From contig JAQSYI010000008.1 of assembly GCA_029256185.1 (NCBI GenBank), positions 62,001 to 126,000 of the forward strand: a stretch of 64,000 nt of DNA, read 5' to 3'. Of the stretch, positions 38,502 to 46,828 are shown one piece after another. Every line of letters begins with the position of its first letter. Within the stretch, counting starts at the first letter, position 1. This DNA comes from Paenibacillaceae bacterium. Lineage in GTDB: Bacteria > Bacillota > Bacilli > Paenibacillales > NBRC-103111. A program made the position numbers and the translations under genes. The notes under the pieces are model-generated. The model was given only the letters and a program-made list of their open reading frames with translations. It had not been told where the DNA came from and searched no databases.

Positions 38502-39932
38502 ATGCGCAAAACAAAGATTGTCTGTACCATCGGACCTTCCAGTGAAAGTCCGGAGATGCTCAGCAAGCTCATCGCTGCCGGCATGAATGTAGCCCGGCTG
38601 AACTTCGCCCACGGCGAGCCGGAGGAGCACGCCCAGCGGATCCGCAATGTCCGCGAGGCTGCAGCCGCACAGAACGCCTATGTAGCGGTGCTGATCGATA
38701 CCAAGGGACCGGAAATCCGCATCGGCAAGCTGCAAGAATCTTATGTGGAGTTGGTTCCGGGAGAACTGGTCACCCTGACCACCGAGGAAATTCTCGGCAC
38801 CAAGGACCGGATTCATGTCACTTACAAGCAGCTTCCCCAGGACGTCAAACCGGGCAGCATCATTCTGGTGGATGACGGACTTGTCCGCTTGGAAGTCCAG
38901 CATGCCGAAGGCACAGAAATCACCTGCCTGATCCGCAACGGCGGCCGCCTGAAGCCCCGCAAGGGCGTCAACGTACCGGGCGTCAAGACCAGCCTGCCGG
39001 GTGTCACCGAGAAGGATATCCGCCACATCAAGTTCGGCGTGGAGCAGAAGATCGATATTATCGCCCAGTCCTTCGTGCGCAAGGCCGAGGATATTCTGGA
39101 GATCAAGCATATATTGGATGAGCTTGGCGCAGGCCATATTCAGGTGGTCGCCAAAATTGAGAACGATGAGGGCGTAGAGAATCTGGACGCCATTCTGTCT
39201 GTGGCTGACGGGCTGATGGTAGCGCGGGGCGACCTGGGCGTGGATCTGCCTGTAGAGGACGTGCCGTTAGTTCAGAAGGAAATGATCCGCAAGTGCAACC
39301 TGGCCGGCAAGCCGGTTATTACCGCTACGCACATGCTGGAATCCATGCAGCAGAACCCCCGTCCTACCCGCGCCGAAGCAGGCGATGTGGCCAATGCCGT
39401 ATTCGACGGCACAGATGCGGTTATGCTCTCCGGCGAATCCGCCGCAGGCAAATATCCGCTGGAATCCGTGGAAACCATGGCCCGAATCGCGGTCAAAGCC
39501 GAATCCGCGCTGGACAGCTACAGCTGGCTCACGCTGCAGGCTGCCCGCAAGGCGCCTGACGTGACCGGAGCCATCGGACAAGCTGTGGCGCAGACCGCGC
39601 TGGAGCTGGGAGCCAAGGCCATTCTGGCGCTGACGGAGAGCGGCTTCACCGCCCGGATGATCGCCAAGCACAAGCCGCAGGCGCCCGTAATCGCCGTATC
39701 CTCCAGCAGCGATGTGCTTCATGCCTTGACCCTGACCTGGGGCGTTGTGCCTCTGCTGCGCAAGGAAACGGCCTCCGGCACCGACGAGATCGTCGCCGCC
39801 GCCATTGAGCTGGCCCGCGCAGGCGGACATGTGCAGGACGGCGACCTGGTAGTGATCACCGCCGGCGTTCCCGCAGGCGCCACCGGCACCACCAACCTGC
39901 TGCGCGTCCAACAAGTTGGCGACTTGCTGTAA
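38502..39932 (+). CDS. pyk: Pyruvate kinase, short form
   Basis: A 476-residue enzyme converting phosphoenolpyruvate and ADP to pyruvate and ATP. KTKIVCTIGPSS opens the barrel domain; DTKGPEIR and the catalytic-site segment VVAKIENDEGVENLDAIL and the MVARGDLGVDLP and GKPVITATHMLESM signatures are intact. It ends after the C-terminal allosteric domain and lacks the extra PEP-utiliser-like domain of the 585-residue Bacillus enzyme, so it may be a second paralogue. I took the ATG at 38502, 11 bases after AAGGAG; an in-frame GTG at 38490 overlaps the ribosome site. Divergent LysR gene suggests separate regulation. Confidence 0.95.
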   Translation: MRKTKIVCTIGPSSESPEMLSKLIAAGMNVARLNFAHGEPEEHAQRIRNVREAAAAQNAYVAVLIDTKGPEIRIGKLQESYVELVPGELVTLTTEEILGTKDRIHVTYKQLPQDVKPGSIILVDDGLVRLEVQHAEGTEITCLIRNGGRLKPRKGVNVPGVKTSLPGVTEKDIRHIKFGVEQKIDIIAQSFVRKAEDILEIKHILDELGAGHIQVVAKIENDEGVENLDAILSVADGLMVARGDLGVDLPVEDVPLVQKEMIRKCNLAGKPVITATHMLESMQQNPRPTRAEAGDVANAVFDGTDAVMLSGESAAGKYPLESVETMARIAVKAESALDSYSWLTLQAARKAPDVTGAIGQAVAQTALELGAKAILALTESGFTARMIAKHKPQAPVIAVSSSSDVLHALTLTWGVVPLLRKETASGTDEIVAAAIELARAGGHVQDGDLVVITAGVPAGATGTTNLLRVQQVGDLL

Positions 39933-39938
39933 TACCAT

Positions 39939-39978
39939 AAGCCCCGGTCCGGTGCATGCGCATCAGGCCGGGGCTTTG
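39939..39978 (+). terminator. Terminator after pyk
   Basis: GC-rich arms AAGCCCCGG and CCGGGGCTT with a trailing TTTG, seven bases past the pyruvate kinase stop. Confidence 0.8.
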
Positions 39979-40034
39979 AGGTTGAGGAGTCCCTTCTTCC
40001 GGAGCTCAGGAGCCCTTCCCTTGCGGAGCAAGGT

Positions 40035-40616
40035 TCAATCATTATACTTCCGCACCCGGAACCTGGTGCCCAGACCTTCGGCAATTGCGGCGCAGTCGTC
40101 AATCTCTTCTTGGGCGATGAAATCCACCACCGTCAGAGTGACCTCCGGAATATGGGCCGTGCAGTCCTTGGCAAAAGCCAATATTCCCTCATACGCTTCC
40201 TCGCCAAAAGCCGATTGGCACAGCCGCTGGTAATGTCCGGCGCTTGCCGCGTTCAGGCTGATGGAGACAGCGTCCACCGCCCCCTCCAGCTCGGGGGCTA
40301 TCTTTCTTTTCCAGATCAGATCCGCCTGTCCGTTGGTATTGACCCGCACCCTCTTGCCCAGGCGCTTCAGATGCTTCGCTGTCTCTATCACCTCGGGAAG
40401 CCGCAGCAGCGGTTCACCGTAGCCGCAGAAGACCACCTCGCTGTAAGAGCCTCCGTCGCCTACAGCCTCGATAATCTCCGAAGCATTGGGCTCCTTCTCA
40501 AGCCACAGATCCTGCCCGATCCCTTCTTCCCGCTCCCTGATGCAGAATCCGCACCGGTTGGTGCACCGGTTGGTTACATTCACATACAGCTTGTTGTCCA
40601 ACTCATAGGCAATCAC
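40035..40616 (-). CDS. Radical SAM protein of the TatD-associated family
   Basis: A 193-residue radical SAM enzyme. The CxxxCxxC motif that holds the 4Fe-4S cluster is CTNRCGFC at residues 18-25, followed by FCGYGEPLLR (the GGE-like motif) and the NTNGQA strand. It is short, ending soon after the core barrel. The family is usually noted beside TatD nucleases; no tatD is present here. Instead it follows the orphan ABC ATPase, GTPase and binding-like protein on the same strand, 23 bases from the ATPase stop. Substrate unknown. Confidence 0.85.
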   Translation of the reverse strand: MIAYELDNKLYVNVTNRCTNRCGFCIREREEGIGQDLWLEKEPNASEIIEAVGDGGSYSEVVFCGYGEPLLRLPEVIETAKHLKRLGKRVRVNTNGQADLIWKRKIAPELEGAVDAVSISLNAASAGHYQRLCQSAFGEEAYEGILAFAKDCTAHIPEVTLTVVDFIAQEEIDDCAAIAEGLGTRFRVRKYND

Positions 40617-40639
40617 TGACCTGCCTCCTCTTCTCCCCT

Positions 40640-41443
40640 TTACCGGGAAAATAATCCTTCCACTCCATCCAGCCGCTGTCCGGTCCGCAGCATCTGACGG
40701 ATATGGGCCAGCTGCTTATCCGCAGCGCGCAATTGCTCCAGCAGCTTAAGCTCGGCAGCGCTGGTGCGCAGCACCTGGCGCAGCGCCCCGTTGCCCAGCA
40801 CCAGCCGGTAGTGCCCGGACAGGGCCAGTATGGGATCATGAGTAGCCATGAGCACAATCTTTTGCCGGTCGATGAGAATTTCCAGAGCCAGCCGTTTGTC
40901 GATGCCCGCATTCTCAATCTCGTCGATGAGCACGATGGGACAATCCGAGAGGATCGCCGTATCGGCAATCATCAGCGCCCGCGACTGCCCGCCGCTCAAG
41001 GAAGTCAGCGGAGTATGGTAACTGAAGGCCTCTCCGGCCAGCCGGTTGGCCTGCTCCAGCACCTGGGCTGCCAGCTTCCCCGTTTCCTCAGGCGAATCCG
41101 CCCATTGCTCCATGCAAGCGGCATGCATCCGGATGAATTCCTCCACCGTGGCATCCAGCACAAAATTCATATTCTGGGACAGCTGCGCAATCAGCTTGAA
41201 GCCCGTTCCGAACCGCTCCTCAGGCCCCGGCACAACGCCGTTTAGCAGAATGTGCCGGCCGCTGGGAGTATCCCCTTGGGCCAGGTATTCAATATCGGCT
41301 AGGAGACGGCTTTTGCCCGAGCCCGTGGGCCCGACCACAACGGCTATATCGCCCGAACGCAGAATCAGCTCCTGCTCCTCGGGAACACCGTCCTTATCCC
41401 GCCCCCCCAGAATCGTAATCGTGTGTATAGGCTCATGCAACAC
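40640..41443 (-). CDS. Orphan ABC ATPase
   Basis: A 267-residue ABC-type ATPase without any permease nearby. Walker A (GPTGSGKS), the signature LSGGQS and Walker B (PIVLIDEIENAG) are all present, and the switch His follows in MATHD. Walker B ends in DEIE rather than DEP, as in ABC proteins not tied to transport. I chose the GTG at 41443, 11 bases after AAGGAGG; the frame can be extended to 41596 but only over the preceding genes. It lies in the middle of the operon described under findings. Cytoplasmic; role unknown. Confidence 0.85.
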   Translation of the reverse strand: MLHEPIHTITILGGRDKDGVPEEQELILRSGDIAVVVGPTGSGKSRLLADIEYLAQGDTPSGRHILLNGVVPGPEERFGTGFKLIAQLSQNMNFVLDATVEEFIRMHAACMEQWADSPEETGKLAAQVLEQANRLAGEAFSYHTPLTSLSGGQSRALMIADTAILSDCPIVLIDEIENAGIDKRLALEILIDRQKIVLMATHDPILALSGHYRLVLGNGALRQVLRTSAAELKLLEQLRAADKQLAHIRQMLRTGQRLDGVEGLFSR

Positions 41444-41565
41444 TGTGGTTACAGCCTCCTTCCCTCCGGCCGCCTGCTCGGATTTCCTGATGAGCCAGCT
41501 CCCGCGCCGCCTGCATAAGGCTCGCCATATATGCGGCCGTACAGCGTGATGTGATGCTGCTTCAT
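41433..41565 (-). pseudogene. Small gene with apparent frameshift at an AT repeat
   Basis: An ATG at 41565 overlaps the GTPase stop as ATGA and opens MKQHHITLYGRIY; that frame continues to a TAA at 41449 as a 38-residue Gly/Arg-rich tail unlike normal protein. A neighbouring frame beginning in the repeat ATATATGG (about 41528) reads MASLMQAARELAHQE and runs to 41433, ending within the start of the ABC gene. Joining the two by one extra AT would give a sensible 44-residue protein. I read it as a coding gene broken by loss of one AT, or a real programmed shift; sequencing error is also possible. Confidence 0.5.
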
Positions 41566-42257
41566 CCTGCCCCCGGCGTCCAGATCTTGCGCACATTGCC
41601 CATCTGGGCGTCCTCTCCGATCCGCGTCTCGCCCAGACAATAGGAGCAGACGGCTGCAGGCATGGAGAAGCGCAGCTTGGAGCCCTCCAGCGACTCCACC
41701 TCGGGAGCCTGCAGGAACAAGTCTCTCGCCCGCTCCTTGCCCTGTCCTGTCAGCCCGTTCATGGGCACCACATGAGCCTTGGGATTGGCGGTGCGCACCC
41801 GGTAGCGGAATACCTCCCGCTCCGCTTGAGAGACAATGTCGCCCTTGGTCAGGATCACCAGATCGGCCAGCTTCAGCATGGGGCCGATCTTGGCAGGAGT
41901 ATTCAGTCCGCTCAGATGATCAATTACACATACCGACAGCACCTGCCGGATATACGGGGAGCAGCGGTTGCACAAGCCGGCGCTTTCCGTAATCAGAACA
42001 TCCAGAGAGTGCGACATCCCCCAATCCAGGCAGGACCCGATATTCGTGACAAAATAATGATCGGGGCACAGATTGCCCGACAGTCCCACCAGCACCGGGA
42101 TGCCCTTCTCCTCATACTTCTTGTCGTCAAAGGTAGCCATGCAGTCGAACTTGATGACTCCCGCCCGCTTGCCCGCCTGCTCCATGGTTTCGATAATCCG
42201 CAGAAGCACCGAGGTTTTGCCGCTGGACGGGGGGCCGGCCAGCGTAACCAGCTTCAT
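41562..42257 (-). CDS. UreG/HypB-like GTPase with C-terminal CxxC
   Basis: A 231-residue P-loop GTPase. Walker A is AGPPSSGKTS near residues 8-17, a CNRCSP motif follows ITESAGL near the middle, the base-specificity region reads LVILTKGD, and a second pair of cysteines, CSYCLGE, lies near the C-terminus. UreG and HypB relatives insert nickel into enzymes and use Cys for metal, so a metal-loading function is plausible. Start at 42257 overlaps the upstream stop in an ATGA arrangement and follows GGGGAGG. Partner target unknown. No urease or hydrogenase genes are in the window. Confidence 0.85.
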   Translation of the reverse strand: MKLVTLAGPPSSGKTSVLLRIIETMEQAGKRAGVIKFDCMATFDDKKYEEKGIPVLVGLSGNLCPDHYFVTNIGSCLDWGMSHSLDVLITESAGLCNRCSPYIRQVLSVCVIDHLSGLNTPAKIGPMLKLADLVILTKGDIVSQAEREVFRYRVRTANPKAHVVPMNGLTGQGKERARDLFLQAPEVESLEGSKLRFSMPAAVCSYCLGETRIGEDAQMGNVRKIWTPGAG

Positions 42258-43309
42258 GAGCTCCTCCCCTGAATCCCCTGGAGATAGCCGGTCATGAACC
42301 GCTCATGGGTAGCTTCTGTCACCTGCTTGATATCCTCCGACCAGACCAGCTCCCAGCCCATCCACAGAAGACGCGCCCCTTCCGGCAGCTTGCTCTTCAC
42401 ACCGGGATTCAGCGCAGGGAAACTGGCGCTTTCATACAGATTGGACACATGCTCCCCCGTCAGATAATCCGTCAGCGGCTTCAGACGCTCCCTGGCCTCC
42501 GCCTTGGTCAGGAGGAACACGGGGCTTGCGATCGCCCCTTCCTCCGGCCAGACAATCTCCACCTTATCCTTACGGGGAATGGACTTGGCATAGAAGTAGG
42601 GCATGATCAGGACAGGCGTTGCCTCCGGATTGCTTGTTCCCGCCGTTTTGGCCATCTGGGCGGGATGAAGCCCCTGCTTCACCGCTCTGCCCAATTGCTC
42701 CACCGCTTCCAGCCCATAGGCATGACGTATAGTAAGCAGAGTCGTCTCGCAAAAGGAAGTCCCCTTCTGCCCGCGCATCGCCACCTGCCCCTGGTATTCC
42801 GGCTTAAGCAGATCCTTCCAGGAACGGGGAACCGCCAGTCCGCCCAGCCGGGTATGGTCCACCACCATCACCAGGGGATTAACACAAAGCACCGTGTAAC
42901 GGCCCGTGGGGTCGGACAGCTCCAGCCCGCCGAACCGTCCGGCGCCTCCCCATCCCCCGGCGGCATCTGCGAACACCCCCCGCTCCACAAACTTTCTGCG
43001 GAACTCCGCGTGGAAGAAGCTGCTGATGCCAGGGGAAATGACCAGATCGGGCAGTTCATCCTCATGCTCATATTCTTTGACCCGCTCATAAAAGCCGGTT
43101 TGGGTAGCATTGCCCTCAAAAATAATGCGGGATGTGTCAAACGCCGCCCACTCCCCCGCTTCGCTCCTTCTTATGAAGTCCTCCTCCACCGGCACCTTCA
43201 AGGGACAGGGCATCATCGCCCACAGAATGGGAGCCTTCTCAACCCCGATTTCTTCCGCTTGCTCCAGTTTCTCAGACAAAAACTCCACCTCCGCTTCATT
43301 GCCGAGCAT
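42254..43309 (-). CDS. Leaderless ABC substrate-binding-like protein
   Basis: A 351-residue protein of the type 2 periplasmic-binding fold, close to iron(III)/thiamine-type binding proteins (segments such as YTVLCVNPLVMVVDHTRL and PRSWKDLLKPEYQGQVAM). It has no signal peptide or lipobox, so it appears cytoplasmic, odd for such a protein. A stop lies 11 codons upstream with no other start, so ATG 43309 is the only reasonable start, though its ribosome site is weak. It overlaps the GTPase gene by four bases. It may bind a metal or small ligand for the neighbouring GTPase or ABC ATPase. Confidence 0.8.
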   Translation of the reverse strand: MLGNEAEVEFLSEKLEQAEEIGVEKAPILWAMMPCPLKVPVEEDFIRRSEAGEWAAFDTSRIIFEGNATQTGFYERVKEYEHEDELPDLVISPGISSFFHAEFRRKFVERGVFADAAGGWGGAGRFGGLELSDPTGRYTVLCVNPLVMVVDHTRLGGLAVPRSWKDLLKPEYQGQVAMRGQKGTSFCETTLLTIRHAYGLEAVEQLGRAVKQGLHPAQMAKTAGTSNPEATPVLIMPYFYAKSIPRKDKVEIVWPEEGAIASPVFLLTKAEARERLKPLTDYLTGEHVSNLYESASFPALNPGVKSKLPEGARLLWMGWELVWSEDIKQVTEATHERFMTGYLQGIQGRSS

Positions 43310-43410
43310 TCCGCGCTGACTAATAAACCAATTGGCCCGTTACTTGTATGATACCACTCCTGAATCACGCCACCAAACCACAATTTTGTGACCATGTCAG
43401 GTTATATGAC

Positions 43411-43447
43411 AAAAAGCCCGCTTTCATACGATTACGAACGGCTTTTT
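43411..43447. terminator. Hairpin with A/T-run arms upstream of the SBP-like gene
   Basis: Arms aaaaagcc (43411-43418) and ggcttttt (43440-43447) form a hairpin with A and T runs at both ends, so it could stop transcripts in either direction about 100 bases before the substrate-binding-like gene. Confidence 0.45.
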
Positions 43448-43968
43448 GGGAAAATGTTGGGGAATGTTCCGCTTTGTGTCACCATAGGCGGCATCAATCT
43501 GAGCGCGGTGCGGGAAGTTGGAGTCTGATTGTGACATTGGCAACCTTGGAGTGTGATCAAGGCGTTGGCAAACTTGAATTCTGAGCGTGATGTTTGGCAA
43601 ACTTGGAGTGTGGTCTTGGCGCGGTAACCTTGGAATGTGACCTTGGTGCGGCAACCTTGGAATGTGGTGGTCTTAGTGCGGTAACCTTGGGGTTTCTCTC
43701 ACCGGTGGTGTTGGCGTATGCGGTGTCGGCAAATAAGGGAACGGAAATTCCGCTATTGGCCTTATCTACCCACCAGAAATGGAGATAAGGCCCATCTTTT
43801 TCCCTTATGAACCATTGAAGGCCTCCAAACTGGCCGAAATAGTAAGAATAGCGGAAAAACCCTTCCCTTATATGCGAAAAAAGGCAGTCATGATGAAACA
43901 TAAGGGAATTTCCCTTCCCTTATTTCTATGCGGCAAAGGATGGGAGCGAATGGCAAAGAGGTGTCAAC
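43448..43968. repeat. Non-coding repeat-rich region with palindromic boxes
   Basis: No gene is supported here. From about 43520 to 43700 a loose direct repeat based on GGCAACCTTGGAGTGTG occurs about six times. From 43730 to 43925, ATAAGGG and CCCTTAT boxes alternate (at about 43733, 43759, 43784, 43802, 43866, 43900, 43916) around CGGAAATTCCG-type palindromes. Short open frames through these are artefacts of the repeats. The function is not known; such boxes recur in Paenibacillus intergenic DNA in my experience, but I cannot check that here. Confidence 0.55.
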
Positions 43969-44244
43969 TCAGACCCCGCTTATCACGGCGTAGATGAAAA
44001 GTCCGGCCAGAAAGCCGAGAGCTACCGCCACCGTCCACGCCACGCCATGAATAATAATATCCTTCGGGCCGCGGGCAATATATACAGCGGAAGTGAAGAT
44101 GGCAGTCAGAGCCAGGCCGATAGCGAGCACCGACCCGGCCCAGAAAAAGGCAACGGTATTAACCGTCACGAACAAGAAGAACACCGCCCAGCCGATCAGG
44201 GCAAACCAGAGATACATGTACCGCTTCCATAGATTATTGAACAA
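43969..44244 (-). CDS. Small membrane protein
   Basis: A 91-residue protein with three probable membrane helices (about 9-30, 33-55 and 66-88). I set the start at TTG 44244 because AAGGAGG lies 11 bases before it; a longer frame to 44286 begins close to a poorer site and adds a charged non-membrane stretch. I do not recognise the family. It lies between a repeat-rich gap and the metallophosphoesterase gene, on the same strand as the latter. Confidence 0.65.
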   Translation of the reverse strand: MFNNLWKRYMYLWFALIGWAVFFLFVTVNTVAFFWAGSVLAIGLALTAIFTSAVYIARGPKDIIIHGVAWTVAVALGFLAGLFIYAVISGV

Positions 44245-44299
44245 AAGTTGCCAAACCTCCTTCTGAGGCAAAGGGATTGCCGTCAAAACCCCTATTGTG

Positions 44300-45055
44300 T
44301 TATACCGGACGCCGTCCGGTTTTAATGGCTTCCATCACTGATTCGGCATAAGGATGCCCCGATCCTTCAAAAGCCGCCAACGCTCCCCCCACATCATAAG
44401 GCACGCGCCGGATGGACGCCGTAAATGCCGCGGCCCCGCTTTTCCCGACCGGTTCATCCGTTTCCACAAGAGCATAGGAAGCCGCGGGATTGCCGTCAAA
44501 GGGAAGTCCTACGCTGCCGGTATTGATAAGTGTGCGGCCATCCAGACAGCGGATATAGGGCTGATGGATATGACCATAGATGACAACTTGCGCTGTCGTG
44601 CCTGCGAACATCACCCCAAGGGCCTTTTCCTCCCCGTCGGTTGGGAGTACAATATCCAGAACATTCTGCGGCGTGGCATGAACCAGCCGGATGGACAACT
44701 CTCCTGGCAAGCTCACCTCATGGGAAAAAGGCAGCTGCGCCAAATACTCCAGCTCTTCCGCGGCAAGCCTCGCCCTGGTCCAGGACATCTCCTTGCGGAT
44801 CGCAGCCTCATGCTCCGACGACTTGGCAAAGCCGGGCTGAATCACGTTCTTGCCCACCAGCTCATCGATATTGCCCTGAAGCACAACCGTATTAAGCGCC
44901 CGAACCGCTTGAACACAGCGCTCTGGCAGAGGACCCTTGAATACCAGGTCTCCCAGCACATAAATCCGTTCCGCCTGCTGCCGGCGGATGTCCTCCAGCA
45001 CCGCCTCCAACGCATGGTAATTGCCGTGAATATCTGAGATGAACGCAAGCTTCAT
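44300..45055 (-). CDS. Metallophosphoesterase (YfcE/calcineurin-like)
   Basis: A 251-residue cytoplasmic phosphoesterase. Metal-binding motifs are visible: DIHGN at residues 8-12, GDLV near 36, GNID near 60, H in LVHATP, and GHIH followed by NTGSVG. The C-terminal part is typical of the DUF2436/YfcE-like group. Substrates of this group are varied (phosphodiesters, cyclic nucleotides, di-nucleotides). AGGAGGG precedes the ATG. It follows mutY on the same strand, 46 bases apart. Confidence 0.92.
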   Translation of the reverse strand: MKLAFISDIHGNYHALEAVLEDIRRQQAERIYVLGDLVFKGPLPERCVQAVRALNTVVLQGNIDELVGKNVIQPGFAKSSEHEAAIRKEMSWTRARLAAEELEYLAQLPFSHEVSLPGELSIRLVHATPQNVLDIVLPTDGEEKALGVMFAGTTAQVVIYGHIHQPYIRCLDGRTLINTGSVGLPFDGNPAASYALVETDEPVGKSGAAAFTASIRRVPYDVGGALAAFEGSGHPYAESVMEAIKTGRRPV

Positions 45056-45101
45056 GGATGATCCCTCCTACAAAGTATTGAACCCATTGCCGGCGAAGCG
45101 G

Positions 45102-46715
45102 TCATAGCGGAAAACTGACATCGGAAGCATCCGCTTCAATTTGAATTCGGCCAGGCTGATGGCAAAGTGCTGCCTTATATGCATTCAGAATACGCAGGAA
45201 CACGTTGGGGAACGCGTACTCGTCCATCTCCTCCAAGCGAATCCACCGGTAAGCGGGCGGCAGACCGTCTTGCCGGGGCATTCCGTGCAGGTAATTGCCG
45301 GGGAAGGCTGCTCCCGCATCTGCCCCAGCGGGCGGCCGGACAGTTAAGTCGTCCCCCGCCGCACCCTCTGCGGCGATGGCGGATCCGTTGTACCCTGCCG
45401 CACCCTCTGCGGCCATGGCAGATCCGTTGTACCCTGCCTCACCCTCTGCGGCCATGGCAGATTCGTTGTACCCTGCCGCACCCTCTGCGGCGATGGCAGA
45501 TTCGTTGTACCCCGCCGTCCCCTCTGCGGCGATGGCGGATCCGTTGTACCCTGCCGCACCCTCTGCGGCGATGGCAGATCCTGCTCCGCCGGGCAGAGAG
45601 CTTGCGGCCAGGCGGCAGCGGTACACGTCCATGTCCCAGCGGATATGGCTGAAGATGTGCTCCGCACTCATCAGCCACGCTCCCGGGACAACCGCGATGC
45701 CCGCCTCCTCCGCCAATTGCGCCGCAAGCTCGCCCATGGCCCGGCCATGGGCCGAAGCCGCAGCTTCGCTGTCTGCGGCTGCTGCAAGCGCCTGCGCGCG
45801 CTTGCGGGCTGCGCCCCTCCCGCTTGCCAGCCCGGTCCGGGTGCCGTCTCCGGCACCCGGACCCTCGGCAAGCGCAGGCTGCGGGAGCTGCACATGGGGC
45901 AGCTCCCACAGGCGGGCCAGCAGCCCGTCGCCGGGGCGCTGGCGCACGAGAATGCACCCGGCGTTGCCCCCGGTGCCCTCAATCAGCGCCACCGCCCGCC
46001 GCTCCGGTCTGGGCGGCTTCGCCTTGGCCTTCACAGGCAGCTCGTCCACGCGGCCTGCCAGACGGGCGCCGCAATGCTCCATCACCGGGCATGGCAAGCA
46101 GTGCGCCGCCTTCGGCGTGCAGATTGTCGCGCCCAGCTCCATCAGCGCCTGATTGAAATCCCCGGCGGCGCCTTCGGGTATCAGCGCCTTGGCCAGCTTC
46201 TCAATTCCGATACGGGTGGCGGGCTTGGCAATATCCTCTTCCAGCTCCATATAGCGGGACAATACCCGCATTACATTGCCATCAACGGCCGGCTCCGGCT
46301 TGTTGTAGGCGATGCTCAGGATCGCACCCGCCGTATACGGCCCGATCCCCCGCAGCCCGGATACCCCCTCCAACGTGTCGGGGAGCGTTCCGCCGTACTG
46401 CTCCACCACTTCCCTGGCTGCCGTCTGAAGATTGCGGGCGCGGGAATAATAACCGAGCCCCTCCCACGCCTTCAGCACCTGCTCCTCTGGAGCTTCCGCA
46501 AGCCTGTCCACCGTGGGAAACAGCTCCATGAACCGGTTATAATATGGGATAACCGTCTCCACCCTTGTTTGCTGCAGCATAATTTCCGATATCCAGATAT
46601 GATACGGATTGCGGCTCCGCCTCCAGGGCAAGTCCCTGCGCACACTTCTGTACCATTCCAACAAAGGCAGGGAGAACCGCTCCATCGCCAACTCTATGCT
46701 GCTATAATCCCCCAC
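45102..46715 (-). CDS. mutY: A/G-specific adenine DNA glycosylase MutY with repeat expansion
   Basis: A base-excision repair enzyme that removes adenine mispaired with 8-oxoguanine. Catalytic Glu44 lies in SEIMLQQT, the helix-hairpin-helix near 120-130 and Asp145 in AVDGNVMR are intact, and the iron-sulfur cluster Cys are at 199, 206, 209 and 215. The C-terminal recognition domain (FSHIRW at 355-360) is split by about 90 residues with six copies of a 13-residue repeat at about 380-457 (SAIAAEGAAGYNG consensus). The protein is 537 residues, versus about 350-400 usual. It starts at GTG after AGGAGGGG. Another Ala/Gly/Arg-rich insertion lies at 285-325. The core should still function. Confidence 0.95.
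   Translation of the reverse strand: MGDYSSIELAMERFSLPLLEWYRSVRRDLPWRRSRNPYHIWISEIMLQQTRVETVIPYYNRFMELFPTVDRLAEAPEEQVLKAWEGLGYYSRARNLQTAAREVVEQYGGTLPDTLEGVSGLRGIGPYTAGAILSIAYNKPEPAVDGNVMRVLSRYMELEEDIAKPATRIGIEKLAKALIPEGAAGDFNQALMELGATICTPKAAHCLPCPVMEHCGARLAGRVDELPVKAKAKPPRPERRAVALIEGTGGNAGCILVRQRPGDGLLARLWELPHVQLPQPALAEGPGAGDGTRTGLASGRGAARKRAQALAAAADSEAAASAHGRAMGELAAQLAEEAGIAVVPGAWLMSAEHIFSHIRWDMDVYRCRLAASSLPGGAGSAIAAEGAAGYNGSAIAAEGTAGYNESAIAAEGAAGYNESAMAAEGEAGYNGSAMAAEGAAGYNGSAIAAEGAAGDDLTVRPPAGADAGAAFPGNYLHGMPRQDGLPPAYRWIRLEEMDEYAFPNVFLRILNAYKAALCHQPGRIQIEADASDVSFPL
45361..45594. repeat. 39-bp minisatellite inside mutY
   Basis: Units begin at 45361, 45400, 45439, 45478, 45517 and 45556, each 39 bases with few changes; the last is partial. 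The period is a multiple of three, so slippage changes repeat number without breaking the frame. Confidence 0.9.
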
Positions 46716-46828
46716 GGGCTACCCCTCCTCATTTTCCCCTTCGCGCGAGTGCTCTAAATTGACTATAATAGAATTGCCGCACTTTCACAAATTCCGCAGC
46801 GGCTATAATGCTTCGTCGGAGGTCCCCC

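Noticed and set aside
43779..43997. Plus-strand frame in the palindrome-rich gap
   Set aside because: It follows repeat sequence and has no convincing start or ribosome site.
45295..46152. Plus-strand 285-codon frame opposite mutY
   Set aside because: A shadow created by the minisatellite and high-GC antisense of mutY; no ribosome site.
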